Position numbers and translations under genes: made by a program. The notes below the pieces were generated by a model. The model was not told where the DNA came from, did no database searches, and saw only the letters and a program-made list of their open reading frames with translations. Positions 1 to 5,253 of a stretch of 7,236 nucleotides of DNA are shown piece by piece. The DNA is from Oscillospiraceae bacterium. GTDB taxonomy: Bacteria > Bacillota > Clostridia > Oscillospirales > Ruminococcaceae. The stretch lies in assembly GCA_017394565.1 (NCBI GenBank), contig JAFPXW010000012.1:1-7236 (forward strand), read 5' to 3'. Within the stretch, counting starts at the first letter, position 1. The number at the start of each line of letters is the position of its first letter.

Positions 1-246
1 ATTTGTCAGCAGGCTGACCGCAGTCTGCATATTCCCGATATTTCGCTCCAATGCAGAAGCGACTACCTGCTCACGCCTGCCTGCAAGCTCATCAAGATAC
101 AGCTTGCTGACAGAGCTGACTGCCTTTTCGGTATCCTGCTGCGCTTTTTGTCCCGACCAGTATGTGCCGAGTATGAGGATCGCCGCGATCAGCAGACTTC
201 CGATAAGGGCTGCATACAATCCTGTTTTATTTTTGATCCGTTTCAT
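1..246 (-). CDS. Membrane-anchored sensor protein, N-terminal fragment (probable sensor or hybrid histidine kinase)
   Basis: This is the first 82 codons of a gene that leaves the window at position 1. It begins MKRIKNKTGLYAALIGSLLI. A short basic N-terminus (residues 1-8) is followed by one clear transmembrane helix at about residues 10-29. A charged, helix-prone stretch then starts (about 30-82, including SSVSKLYLDELAGRREQVV), as expected for the start of an extracytoplasmic sensor domain or signalling helix. The ATG at 246 is the only good start, and the ribosome binding site before it is weak, so translation may depend on the upstream gene that ends 26 nt away. It is third in an operon after a response regulator and an Hpt protein, so a sensor or hybrid histidine kinase that starts this phosphorelay is the best guess. 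That is inferred from context: no kinase domain is inside the window. A membrane diguanylate cyclase or chemoreceptor-like protein is the alternative. Confidence 0.75.
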   Translation of the reverse strand, partial: MKRIKNKTGLYAALIGSLLIAAILILGTYWSGQKAQQDTEKAVSSVSKLYLDELAGRREQVVASALERNIGNMQTAVSLLTN

Positions 247-272
247 ATCAATGTTTCTCGCGGGAGATCAAT

Positions 273-608
273 TTATAAATTGCACAGTGCGTCAAACTGC
301 ACCGTCGCTTCGGTTAAAAGAGGCGAATAATCGGTTTTCGTTCTGCTGCGAAGCAGCTCCGTGATTTCGCTGACCGGCTTTGTCAGCGGTGTCAGTGACA
401 GATTTGCATACATACCTTTCAGCGCGTGAGCTGTCTCAAATGCCGCATTGAGATCGCCCTCACCGATCTGCTGTTCGAGCAGGGGAAGCCTGTTGTCAGC
501 AAGTGCCTTTCCGACAAGTCCGATGTAAAAAGCCTCCATATTCATGCACCGTGCAAGCCCCTCGTCCACATCTGCGCCGTATTCTCTCAGTTTCTCAATT
601 GTGAGCAT
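273..608 (-). CDS. Histidine phosphotransfer (Hpt) domain protein
   Basis: This 111-residue protein is about the size of a single free-standing Hpt domain, which carries phosphate between a hybrid kinase receiver and a response regulator in the cytoplasm. The diagnostic motif is AHALKG, with the phosphoacceptor histidine at residue 61. It sits in the middle of a predicted four-helix bundle (helices roughly 18-38, 40-50, 53-70 and 76-88, with a further C-terminal helix). The ATG at 608 is preceded by AAGGAG with a 7-nt spacer. It overlaps the end of the response-regulator gene by 14 nt, which suggests translational coupling and matched expression. The sensor gene starts 26 nt downstream. The function follows from the family and the motif. 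The partner is inferred to be the adjacent receiver domain. Because it is a separate protein, the neighbouring kinase is probably a hybrid with its own receiver. Confidence 0.88.
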   Translation of the reverse strand: MLTIEKLREYGADVDEGLARCMNMEAFYIGLVGKALADNRLPLLEQQIGEGDLNAAFETAHALKGMYANLSLTPLTKPVSEITELLRSRTKTDYSPLLTEATVQFDALCNL

Positions 609-2307
609 AATTTGTCTCCTTCAGTTCTTTTTCGATCAGCACTGCAAACTCCTCAGGCGGAAGCGGCTTTGAAAAATAATAGCCCTGTATGATGTCACAG
701 CCCAGTTTTTTCAGCAGCTCCATCTGTTCCCCTGTTTCAACACCCTCCGCGATCACAGGGACATCAAGGAGTCTTGCTATGTCGATCATGATGCCGACAA
801 GACGCTCGTTTTTTTCGCTTTCGCATATCCCTCTGATAAATTTCATATCCAGCTTCAAAGCATCGATCGGCAGTGATGTCAGCATATTCAGAGAGGAATA
901 ACCGCTGCCGAAATCGTCCATTTCAATTCTGAAGCCACGCTTGCGAAGTGATTTTACTGTTTCAATGATCTGCTGTGAATTGTCGGTATAGGCGGATTCA
1001 GTGATTTCTAAAAGGAGGTTTTTATTCTCCAATCCGTTACGTTTCGTGATTTCCTCAAGAATATGGATAAGATGCGAATTAAATACATCAACTCTCGAAA
1101 CATTGACAGAAACGGGAATGTCAAGACCGTACTTCTCTTTCCACTGCTTTATCTGTGCCGCCGCTTCATTCCACACAAACCGGTCGAGCTTCTGTATCAG
1201 ACCGTTATCCTCAAAGAGCGAGATGAAATGCCCCGGGCTTATCATACCGAATTCGGGGTGGAACCATCGGATCAGTGCCTCTGCACTGGAAAGCTGCGGT
1301 CTGTCGCCTTTTATTGAATATTTCGGCTGATAATAGACCTTGAACTGCCTTTCAGACAGCGCCTTGTCCATGTCATTGATGAGCCTTTCAGAATAAAGCT
1401 CCTTGCTGTGCTGTTCATCATTATAAAGATCAAAGCAGGATACATAGCTGTTTCTGAGCTTCTGGCAGGCAAGTCTGGCGTAATCGAAGCGGTGTTCCAT
1501 ACACTTCTCGCTGCCGTCATCGGAATACACGCCATACCGCAGGCTGATGTTGCTGTCATTGATACGCTTGTCTATCTCGGCAATATACTGCGGCAGCTTG
1601 TGTTTAAGCTCATCGCTGTGAGGAAGATAGATGCAAAACTGATCGTTGTCACGGCGGCAGGCAAGCCCGCCTGTTTCACTGACAAGTTCGTGAAGGCTTT
1701 CGCCTATCTTTTTCAATATCATATTGCCGTAGCTTCTGCCGTACAGTTCATTCACCACATGAAAACGGTTGATATCGACGACCACCGCATCCATCGGCAT
1801 ATTGTTGTTCAACTCGTCAAGCCTTTTTCCGTACTGAAAGAAAAACTCCTTATGGAACAACCCTGTCAGCTCGTCACGCTCCGTTTCATGGATAATAACG
1901 CTGTCCTCTGCAAGCTCGATCGAATGACCGACTCTTGCACATATGACCTCGGGCATATCAAAGGGCTTTGCGATAAAATCCGCTGCACCGATCTTTAAGC
2001 TCTCGACTTCTGCACCCTTTTCAGAGGTCAGCACGATCACGGGGATACGTCTCAGCTCATTGTCGCTCCTGAGCAGTTTCAATAAACTGTATCCGTCCAT
2101 TTCGGGCATATGCAGATCGAGTATCACCAGTGAGAGCCTGAACTTGTCCCTCTTTATCATGTCGAGGGCTGCCACACCGTTTTCGGCATAGCCGATCTCA
2201 TACTGATCTTTCAGCATTTTTCCGAGTATCTCTCTTGCGATATCATCATCATCAACGATCAATATGCTTCTGCGAAGCCCTTTCTTTCGTTCAAACAGTT
2301 CCTGCAT
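595..2307 (-). CDS. Response regulator with REC, degenerate GGDEF and EAL domains; predicted c-di-GMP phosphodiesterase
   Basis: This is a 570-residue cytoplasmic protein when started at ATG 2307, which has AAGGAGG 8 nt upstream. A longer reading from a TTG at 2364 adds 19 residues before that ribosome binding site and is unlikely. Residues 14-132 are a receiver: acidic cluster VDDDD (about 19-22), phosphoacceptor Asp64 in ILDLHMP, Thr94 and Lys114. Residues about 144-300 are a GGDEF domain that opens normally (RDELTGL) but has RRDNDQF (about 218-224) where an active cyclase has RxGGDEF, so it should not make c-di-GMP. Residues about 310-565 are an EAL domain with every expected catalytic position: Glu343 (AEAL), Asn402, Glu434, Asp464 and Asp465 in DDFGSGYSS, Lys485, Glu521 and Gln541. 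It should hydrolyse c-di-GMP to pGpG. It is first in an operon with an Hpt protein and a sensor, so phosphorylation of Asp64 probably controls the hydrolase. Confidence 0.92.
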   Translation of the reverse strand: MQELFERKKGLRRSILIVDDDDIAREILGKMLKDQYEIGYAENGVAALDMIKRDKFRLSLVILDLHMPEMDGYSLLKLLRSDNELRRIPVIVLTSEKGAEVESLKIGAADFIAKPFDMPEVICARVGHSIELAEDSVIIHETERDELTGLFHKEFFFQYGKRLDELNNNMPMDAVVVDINRFHVVNELYGRSYGNMILKKIGESLHELVSETGGLACRRDNDQFCIYLPHSDELKHKLPQYIAEIDKRINDSNISLRYGVYSDDGSEKCMEHRFDYARLACQKLRNSYVSCFDLYNDEQHSKELYSERLINDMDKALSERQFKVYYQPKYSIKGDRPQLSSAEALIRWFHPEFGMISPGHFISLFEDNGLIQKLDRFVWNEAAAQIKQWKEKYGLDIPVSVNVSRVDVFNSHLIHILEEITKRNGLENKNLLLEITESAYTDNSQQIIETVKSLRKRGFRIEMDDFGSGYSSLNMLTSLPIDALKLDMKFIRGICESEKNERLVGIMIDIARLLDVPVIAEGVETGEQMELLKKLGCDIIQGYYFSKPLPPEEFAVLIEKELKETNYAHN

Positions 2308-2315
2308 ACGAGTTC

Positions 2316-2322
2316 CCTCCTT
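2316..2322 (-). promoter_or_regulatory. Ribosome binding site that fixes the response-regulator start
   Basis: Read on the minus strand this is AAGGAGG, a near-perfect anti-16S match, 8 nt before ATG 2307. It lies inside the longer TTG-initiated reading (2364), so it argues that the shorter protein is the real one. Confidence 0.85.
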
Positions 2323-2357
2323 AAATAGTACTACAATAAAAATCACAAGCTTCATGA

Positions 2358-2372
2358 TTGTCAAATTGACAA
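2358..2372. promoter_or_regulatory. 15-bp palindrome, candidate operator
   Basis: TTGTCAA and TTGACAA form perfect 7-bp arms around one central base. The site lies in the leader of the response-regulator operon, about 50 nt before the start codon. On the minus strand it contains a TTGACA that could act as the -35 of a second, weaker promoter (17-nt spacer to TTTTAT at 2336-2341). A dimeric regulator could bind here. In RNA it could form only a 6-bp hairpin with a 3-nt loop. No regulator is identified and no other copy was noticed in the window. Confidence 0.35.
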
Positions 2373-2428
2373 CAAACTAACAATGTCGTCAGAATATATC
2401 ATTTCGCAGCATACGATTTCTCATAATA

Positions 2429-2457
2429 ATTTTAGCACAAAAATCAAAAAAAGTCAA
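2429..2457 (-). promoter_or_regulatory. Sigma-A type promoter of the REC-GGDEF-EAL / Hpt / sensor operon
   Basis: On the minus strand the -35 is TTGACT (2452-2457, 5 of 6 consensus). A 17-nt spacer follows, then TAAAAT as the -10 (2429-2434, 5 of 6), preceded by TG-n (TGC), an extended -10. Transcription would start near 2422 and give a leader of about 115 nt that includes the 2358-2372 palindrome. Confidence 0.75.
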
Positions 2458-2660
2458 CAGATCATCTAAAAACAGTACAAATCCTATATTTCCACATATA
2501 TACTACGCGCTATTGCAAAAATCAATCATGAGTTTTTAAGAACCGGAAGCTAACCTGTTTGAATTGCGCCTTGCTGCTAAGTGCTGCGATTTTCCATTCT
2601 CACCCAACACGCCATGCCCTGACCTGACCAGCAGATCCTCCATGGATCTCTCGGACATCA
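2458..2660. other. Intergenic stretch without a recognised gene
   Basis: There is no reading frame with a credible start and ribosome binding site on either strand. Base composition rises in GC towards 2600. The only structure noticed is a small inverted repeat (AGATCC 2633-2638 with GGATCT 2644-2649, 5-nt loop) with no following T-run. It separates the leftward operon promoter from the terminator of the dockerin gene. It may hold decayed coding sequence, but nothing recognisable remains. Confidence 0.5.
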
Positions 2661-2712
2661 GAAACAAAAATCAACCGACCGCAGGAGGAAAAATTCCTGT
2701 GGTCGGTTGATT
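2661..2712 (-). terminator. Rho-independent terminator of the dockerin gene
   Basis: An 18-bp stem (2669-2686 paired with 2695-2712, one G-U type pair at 2681/2700) encloses an 8-nt loop. Read on the minus strand it is followed by GATTTTTGTTT, a good U-tract. No T-run follows on the plus strand, so it works leftward only. It ends the transcript of the gene at 2798-4762, about 85 nt after its stop codon, and insulates the operon further left. Confidence 0.9.
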
Positions 2713-2797
2713 GCGTTACGTCGGCATTTTTTGCCCCCAAACAACCGGAACATCCCGGATGTCCTCTGCTGTAGGCAGCACCGGGGATCCGGATCAG

Positions 2798-4762
2798 TTA
2801 CTGTGCGGGTGCTTGCAGTTCCGTTGTCAATGCGCGTTTCATCAGCGCCAGATCAAATACATCGAGGGTGCCGTCTTCGTTCAGGTCTGCACGCTTCTCC
2901 TGCGGCAATGCTGCGCCGGGTACGCAATGCAGCCATTTCTGGAATGCGACCAGGTCTGTCAGGTCAAATGCACCATCGCCATTCACATCACCGCGGATGA
3001 TCTCCGGTTCGGTGGTGGGAGCCGTGGTCGGTTCCGTCGGTGCGGCATCCGTCGGCATTTCAGTCAGCTTCCCTGCACGGAATGCATAGCGCCAGAAGCT
3101 TCCGTCTGTCCGGATAAACCACGTATACAGCTCGTCGGCGTTCTCGTCATAGTCACCGCCGATGACGGCGGCCACGTTTGTGATCGCTGCCGTTTCTCCT
3201 TCCATGTATAAGCACAGCGTATGGTCATTTGTCAGGTGATAATTGGGCAGGCGGCTCATTTCCTGTGCGTCGCTGTAGTAAGTTCCAAAGCCGATCCTGC
3301 CGCTTTCCAGGTAGGCAGTCTGCGCAGGCTTTTCGTAAAGCTCCACCTTGCGTGTCGTTCCTGCTGCATAGGCCGTTCCGTCCTTCATCACATGAACGCA
3401 GCCGTAGGTCTTTCCGCCGTCATACTCATGATACCCTACCCATGCGACGTCCTCCGCGACCTTTGTCACGCTGAAATTGGTGCGGTTGATTCTCCAGAGA
3501 ACGCTGTTTTCATCGACAAACAAGTCGTTTTTGGCACTGGTAGGATGCATGATGCCGGTCCGCTGACAGGTATAGGTGCGCTTGCCGTTGTCGTCCTCTT
3601 TAAATGTGCAGAAGATCACCTCGCCCTGCTTGTTGACATAGTAATAGCTTGCGTAGGGATCAATGAAGGAAGCGAAATCGTTTGCGACCTTCTCGGGAAC
3701 AAAACTGCCGTTCACATAGCGCAGATCGTACATACCGCCATCCTTGGTGATGAGTCTGTCATGATCGTAGTCGGCAAAGCTGACTGTCTGGCTGATCGGT
3801 TTTCCATCCACCTTGACCTTGCCGTTTGTCAGGAGGAGGATCTGTGCAGTCAGGAAGGATTCTTCTCCCTCGGAGTAATACTCAAACCCCATGGCGCGGA
3901 CATTCTGTTCCGCAAGTGTCACCTCGCCATTTTCGATGGCATAGAGGTCTGTTCCGATCCTGACCATACGCGGAGATGAACCGGAGCCGATCCGGATCTC
4001 CGGGGTTTCTGTCAATTCCCCATGCAGGGGCGGATCCTGTACGGGCGTCAGGTCTTCCTTCACGGTAATGGTACCGGTGAACAGCACCTCATCCTTTGCA
4101 GTGATGGTATAGCTGGTCGTGCCCGGCTTGACGCCGTAGATGACCTGAAATGTTGAGCCAAAGGCCGGATTGGATTCCTGATAATCGAAGACCGCGACCG
4201 TATCATCAGTGATGGTGGTGGACACGTCATAATAGTCATAGAAACCCTCTAAGAGACCGATCGGCAATGCGCCGATTTCAGCAGAGAATCCCTGCTGTAC
4301 CGTCGCATCTGCGCAGCGCATCGCCGAAAGCCGCTGCTCGAGTGTGATCTGCGGCATTTCGTCCAGCCGGAAGGTTTCCAGCGGGATCTGCTTGGTAAAG
4401 GAAATGTCTGTGACCGGAACGCCGCTGAGCTGGAGATTCCGCAGATGCGGGATCTGTGTGAGCATGGTAAGATCGGTCAGCTCGCCTCCCCGGAGATGAA
4501 CGTAGGTCGCACTTTGCAGGCGGTTCATCCACGAGAGATCCGTCACGCCGTCGAGCGAGAGCAGGATGCTCTTAGCATCGTGCAGCTCCTGTTCGGTCAG
4601 GATATCGTCCTTGTTGACGTTGACCATGCTGTCCTTTAACAGCTGGGAATAGACAGCTTCCTCCAGATTTGCCGGGACCGCATCCTCAGCCGTTGCAGGC
4701 AGAGAAGCAAAGCTCAGCAATACGGAAAGGCAGCTCATGGCCGCGAACAATTTTTTCATCAT
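2798..4762 (-). CDS. Secreted leucine-rich-repeat and propeller-like protein with C-terminal dockerin
   Basis: This 654-residue protein has a signal peptide, MMKKLFAAMSCLSVLLSFAS and onward, with likely cleavage after ATA at residue 25. In order it has an EF-hand-like loop (about 48-59), leucine-rich repeats (about 72-124, pattern VTDLSWMNRLQSATYVHLRG), a bacterial Ig-like segment (about 179-237, GVKPGTTSYTITAKD), a propeller-like region with recurring strands such as ENSVLWRIN and RTDGSFWRY (about 266-569), a Pro/Thr linker (about 569-588) and a dockerin (about 591-648). The dockerin has two complete calcium loops: Asp592, Asn594, Asp596, Asp600, Asp603 and Asp626, Asn628, Asp630, Asp634, Asp637. 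Dockerins plug enzymes and accessory proteins into cohesins of cellulosome scaffolds. No catalytic domain was recognised, so a binding, structural or regulatory role is likelier than hydrolysis. The start is ATG 4762 or 4759. A longer frame to 4930 lacks a signal peptide at its end and runs through the promoter. It has its own promoter and terminator, so it is monocistronic. Confidence 0.88.
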   Translation of the reverse strand: MMKKLFAAMSCLSVLLSFASLPATAEDAVPANLEEAVYSQLLKDSMVNVNKDDILTEQELHDAKSILLSLDGVTDLSWMNRLQSATYVHLRGGELTDLTMLTQIPHLRNLQLSGVPVTDISFTKQIPLETFRLDEMPQITLEQRLSAMRCADATVQQGFSAEIGALPIGLLEGFYDYYDVSTTITDDTVAVFDYQESNPAFGSTFQVIYGVKPGTTSYTITAKDEVLFTGTITVKEDLTPVQDPPLHGELTETPEIRIGSGSSPRMVRIGTDLYAIENGEVTLAEQNVRAMGFEYYSEGEESFLTAQILLLTNGKVKVDGKPISQTVSFADYDHDRLITKDGGMYDLRYVNGSFVPEKVANDFASFIDPYASYYYVNKQGEVIFCTFKEDDNGKRTYTCQRTGIMHPTSAKNDLFVDENSVLWRINRTNFSVTKVAEDVAWVGYHEYDGGKTYGCVHVMKDGTAYAAGTTRKVELYEKPAQTAYLESGRIGFGTYYSDAQEMSRLPNYHLTNDHTLCLYMEGETAAITNVAAVIGGDYDENADELYTWFIRTDGSFWRYAFRAGKLTEMPTDAAPTEPTTAPTTEPEIIRGDVNGDGAFDLTDLVAFQKWLHCVPGAALPQEKRADLNEDGTLDVFDLALMKRALTTELQAPAQ

Positions 4763-4766
4763 ATAG

Positions 4767-4773
4767 CCCCCCC
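4767..4773 (-). promoter_or_regulatory. G7 ribosome binding site of the dockerin gene
   Basis: On the minus strand the sequence is AAGGGGGGGC, a run of seven G, 4 nt before ATG 4762 and 7 nt before ATG 4759. The spacing slightly favours 4759. A pure G-run in place of GGAGG is unusual and is prone to length change by slippage. Confidence 0.55.
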
Positions 4774-4810
4774 TTATTTTGGGATCCGGTAGCGGATCAT
4801 TGATTTTATT

Positions 4811-4839
4811 ATTATAGCATATCTTTGTGCGGATTGCAA
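4811..4839 (-). promoter_or_regulatory. Sigma-A type promoter of the dockerin gene
   Basis: On the minus strand there is a perfect TATAAT (4811-4816) with an extended TGC before it, a 17-nt spacer, and TTGCAA as a -35 (4834-4839, 4 of 6). Transcription would start near 4804 and leave a leader of about 40 nt. The -35 lies only 4 nt from the repeat-bounded segment at 4844. Confidence 0.8.
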
Positions 4840-4843
4840 GGGG

Positions 4844-5089
4844 GCGCTCTAGATCCGCACGGAAATCAATTTTGGGGGTTCTGTTAAGAGAACAGGCACA
4901 TTTCTTTCCCCCCACCCCCCTGCTCTGCATAAGCGATCAGCTGCGCTCGTTCCTCGCTGGCTGCCTGCTTATCCCCAAGGAGGGGGCTATTTTTGCAGGG
5001 GGCTGCGCCCCCTCCACCCGCTTGCCTTGAACATTTTTACAACATCTGCATGGATTCTCTTAAAAATTGATTTCCGCGCTCTAGATCCG
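4844..5089. repeat. Intergenic segment bounded by direct and inverted repeats, possible small repetitive element
   Basis: GCGCTCTAGATCCG occurs as a perfect 14-bp direct repeat at 4844-4857 and 5076-5089. Just inside, CGGAAATCAATTTT (4860-4873) is perfectly inverted at 5063-5076. A further 9-bp match (TTAAGAGAA near 4884-4892, inverted near 5054-5062) extends the similarity after a 10-nt insertion on the left. The interior is not protein-like. It holds C-runs (4908-4920), a G-run (4979-4986) and several hairpins, including 4929-4972 (ATAAGC with GCTTAT) and 4979-5015. There is no transposase. The layout resembles a small non-autonomous or palindromic intergenic element lying between two divergent promoters. 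Only one copy is in the window, so its repetitive nature is unproven. Confidence 0.5.
4979..5015. repeat. G/C-rich hairpin inside the intergenic element
   Basis: AGGGGGC (4997-5003) pairs with GCCCCCT (5007-5013) around a TGC loop. Alternatively GGAGGGGGC (4979-4987) pairs with GCCCCCTCC (5007-5015) in a 9-bp stem, so two exclusive folds compete for the same 3' arm. Neither strand has a T-run after it, so it is not a standard terminator. Confidence 0.6.
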
Positions 5090-5115
5090 TTCGCCAAAAA
5101 TTAACATTCTGTCTA

Positions 5116-5144
5116 TTAATTTTTTGTCTGTTTTGGTGTATAAT
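5116..5144 (+). promoter_or_regulatory. Promoter of the membrane EAL gene
   Basis: A perfect TATAAT lies at 5139-5144 in AT-rich DNA. At 17 nt spacing the -35 position reads TTAATT (5116-5121), a poor match (3 of 6), so activation or another aid is possible. Transcription would start near 5151 and give a leader of about 100 nt. Confidence 0.6.
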
Positions 5145-5156
5145 GAAAGTGAATAG

Positions 5157-5234
5157 GCAGGCAAGTGACGCTGGGCAGGGCGGCTTTGACAGCGGCATAG
5201 GCGCCGGATGAGCGGCAGCACTTGCGATCTCTGC
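5157..5234 (+). promoter_or_regulatory. Structured 5' leader of the membrane EAL gene
   Basis: GCAAGTG (5161-5167) pairs perfectly with CACTTGC (5219-5225). The stem continues as GCAG (5157-5160) with CTGC (5231-5234) across a 5-nt bulge. The 51-nt interior is GC-rich and can form further short stems. The outer stem ends 4 nt before the G7 ribosome binding site, so folding could affect translation. It does not match the c-di-GMP-I riboswitch core and no known riboswitch class was recognised. Confidence 0.35.
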
Positions 5235-5238
5235 AAAC

Positions 5239-5245
5239 GGGGGGG
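5239..5245 (+). promoter_or_regulatory. G7 ribosome binding site that decides the EAL gene start
   Basis: A run of seven G ends 8 nt before ATG 5254. GTG 5245 overlaps the run and ATG 5248 is only 2 nt from it, so both are poorly spaced. ATG 5254 is preferred. Confidence 0.55.
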
Positions 5246-5253
5246 TGATGGAT

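Noticed and set aside
1408..1998. 196-codon plus-strand frame opposite the REC-GGDEF-EAL gene
   Set aside because: It is a shadow frame. The minus strand carries the receiver, GGDEF and EAL motifs.
2308..2364. Upstream TTG start for the response regulator
   Set aside because: The 19 added residues are hydrophobic and include the AAGGAGG binding site for ATG 2307. No good binding site precedes the TTG.
2741..2797. Small hairpins just after the dockerin stop (ACATC/GATGT, GCTG/CAGC)
   Set aside because: The stems are 4-5 bp with no T-run. The real terminator is the 18-bp stem at 2669-2712.
3221..3979. 252-codon plus-strand frame opposite the dockerin gene
   Set aside because: It is antisense to a gene with signal peptide, repeats and dockerin, has no ribosome binding site or promoter of its own, and shows no family motif.
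4763..4930. N-terminal extension of the dockerin protein to an ATG at 4930
   Set aside because: The extension crosses the TATAAT promoter and the G7 ribosome binding site and would bury the signal peptide 56 residues inside the protein.
4979..5015. Rho-independent terminator in the intergenic element
   Set aside because: The hairpin is strong, but neither strand is followed by a T-run, and both flanking genes are transcribed away from it.
5151..5253. c-di-GMP riboswitch (GEMM) before the EAL gene
   Set aside because: This was expected from context, but the conserved GEMM-I core and its GAAA tetraloop-receptor arrangement were not found, and no c-di-GMP-II core was recognised.
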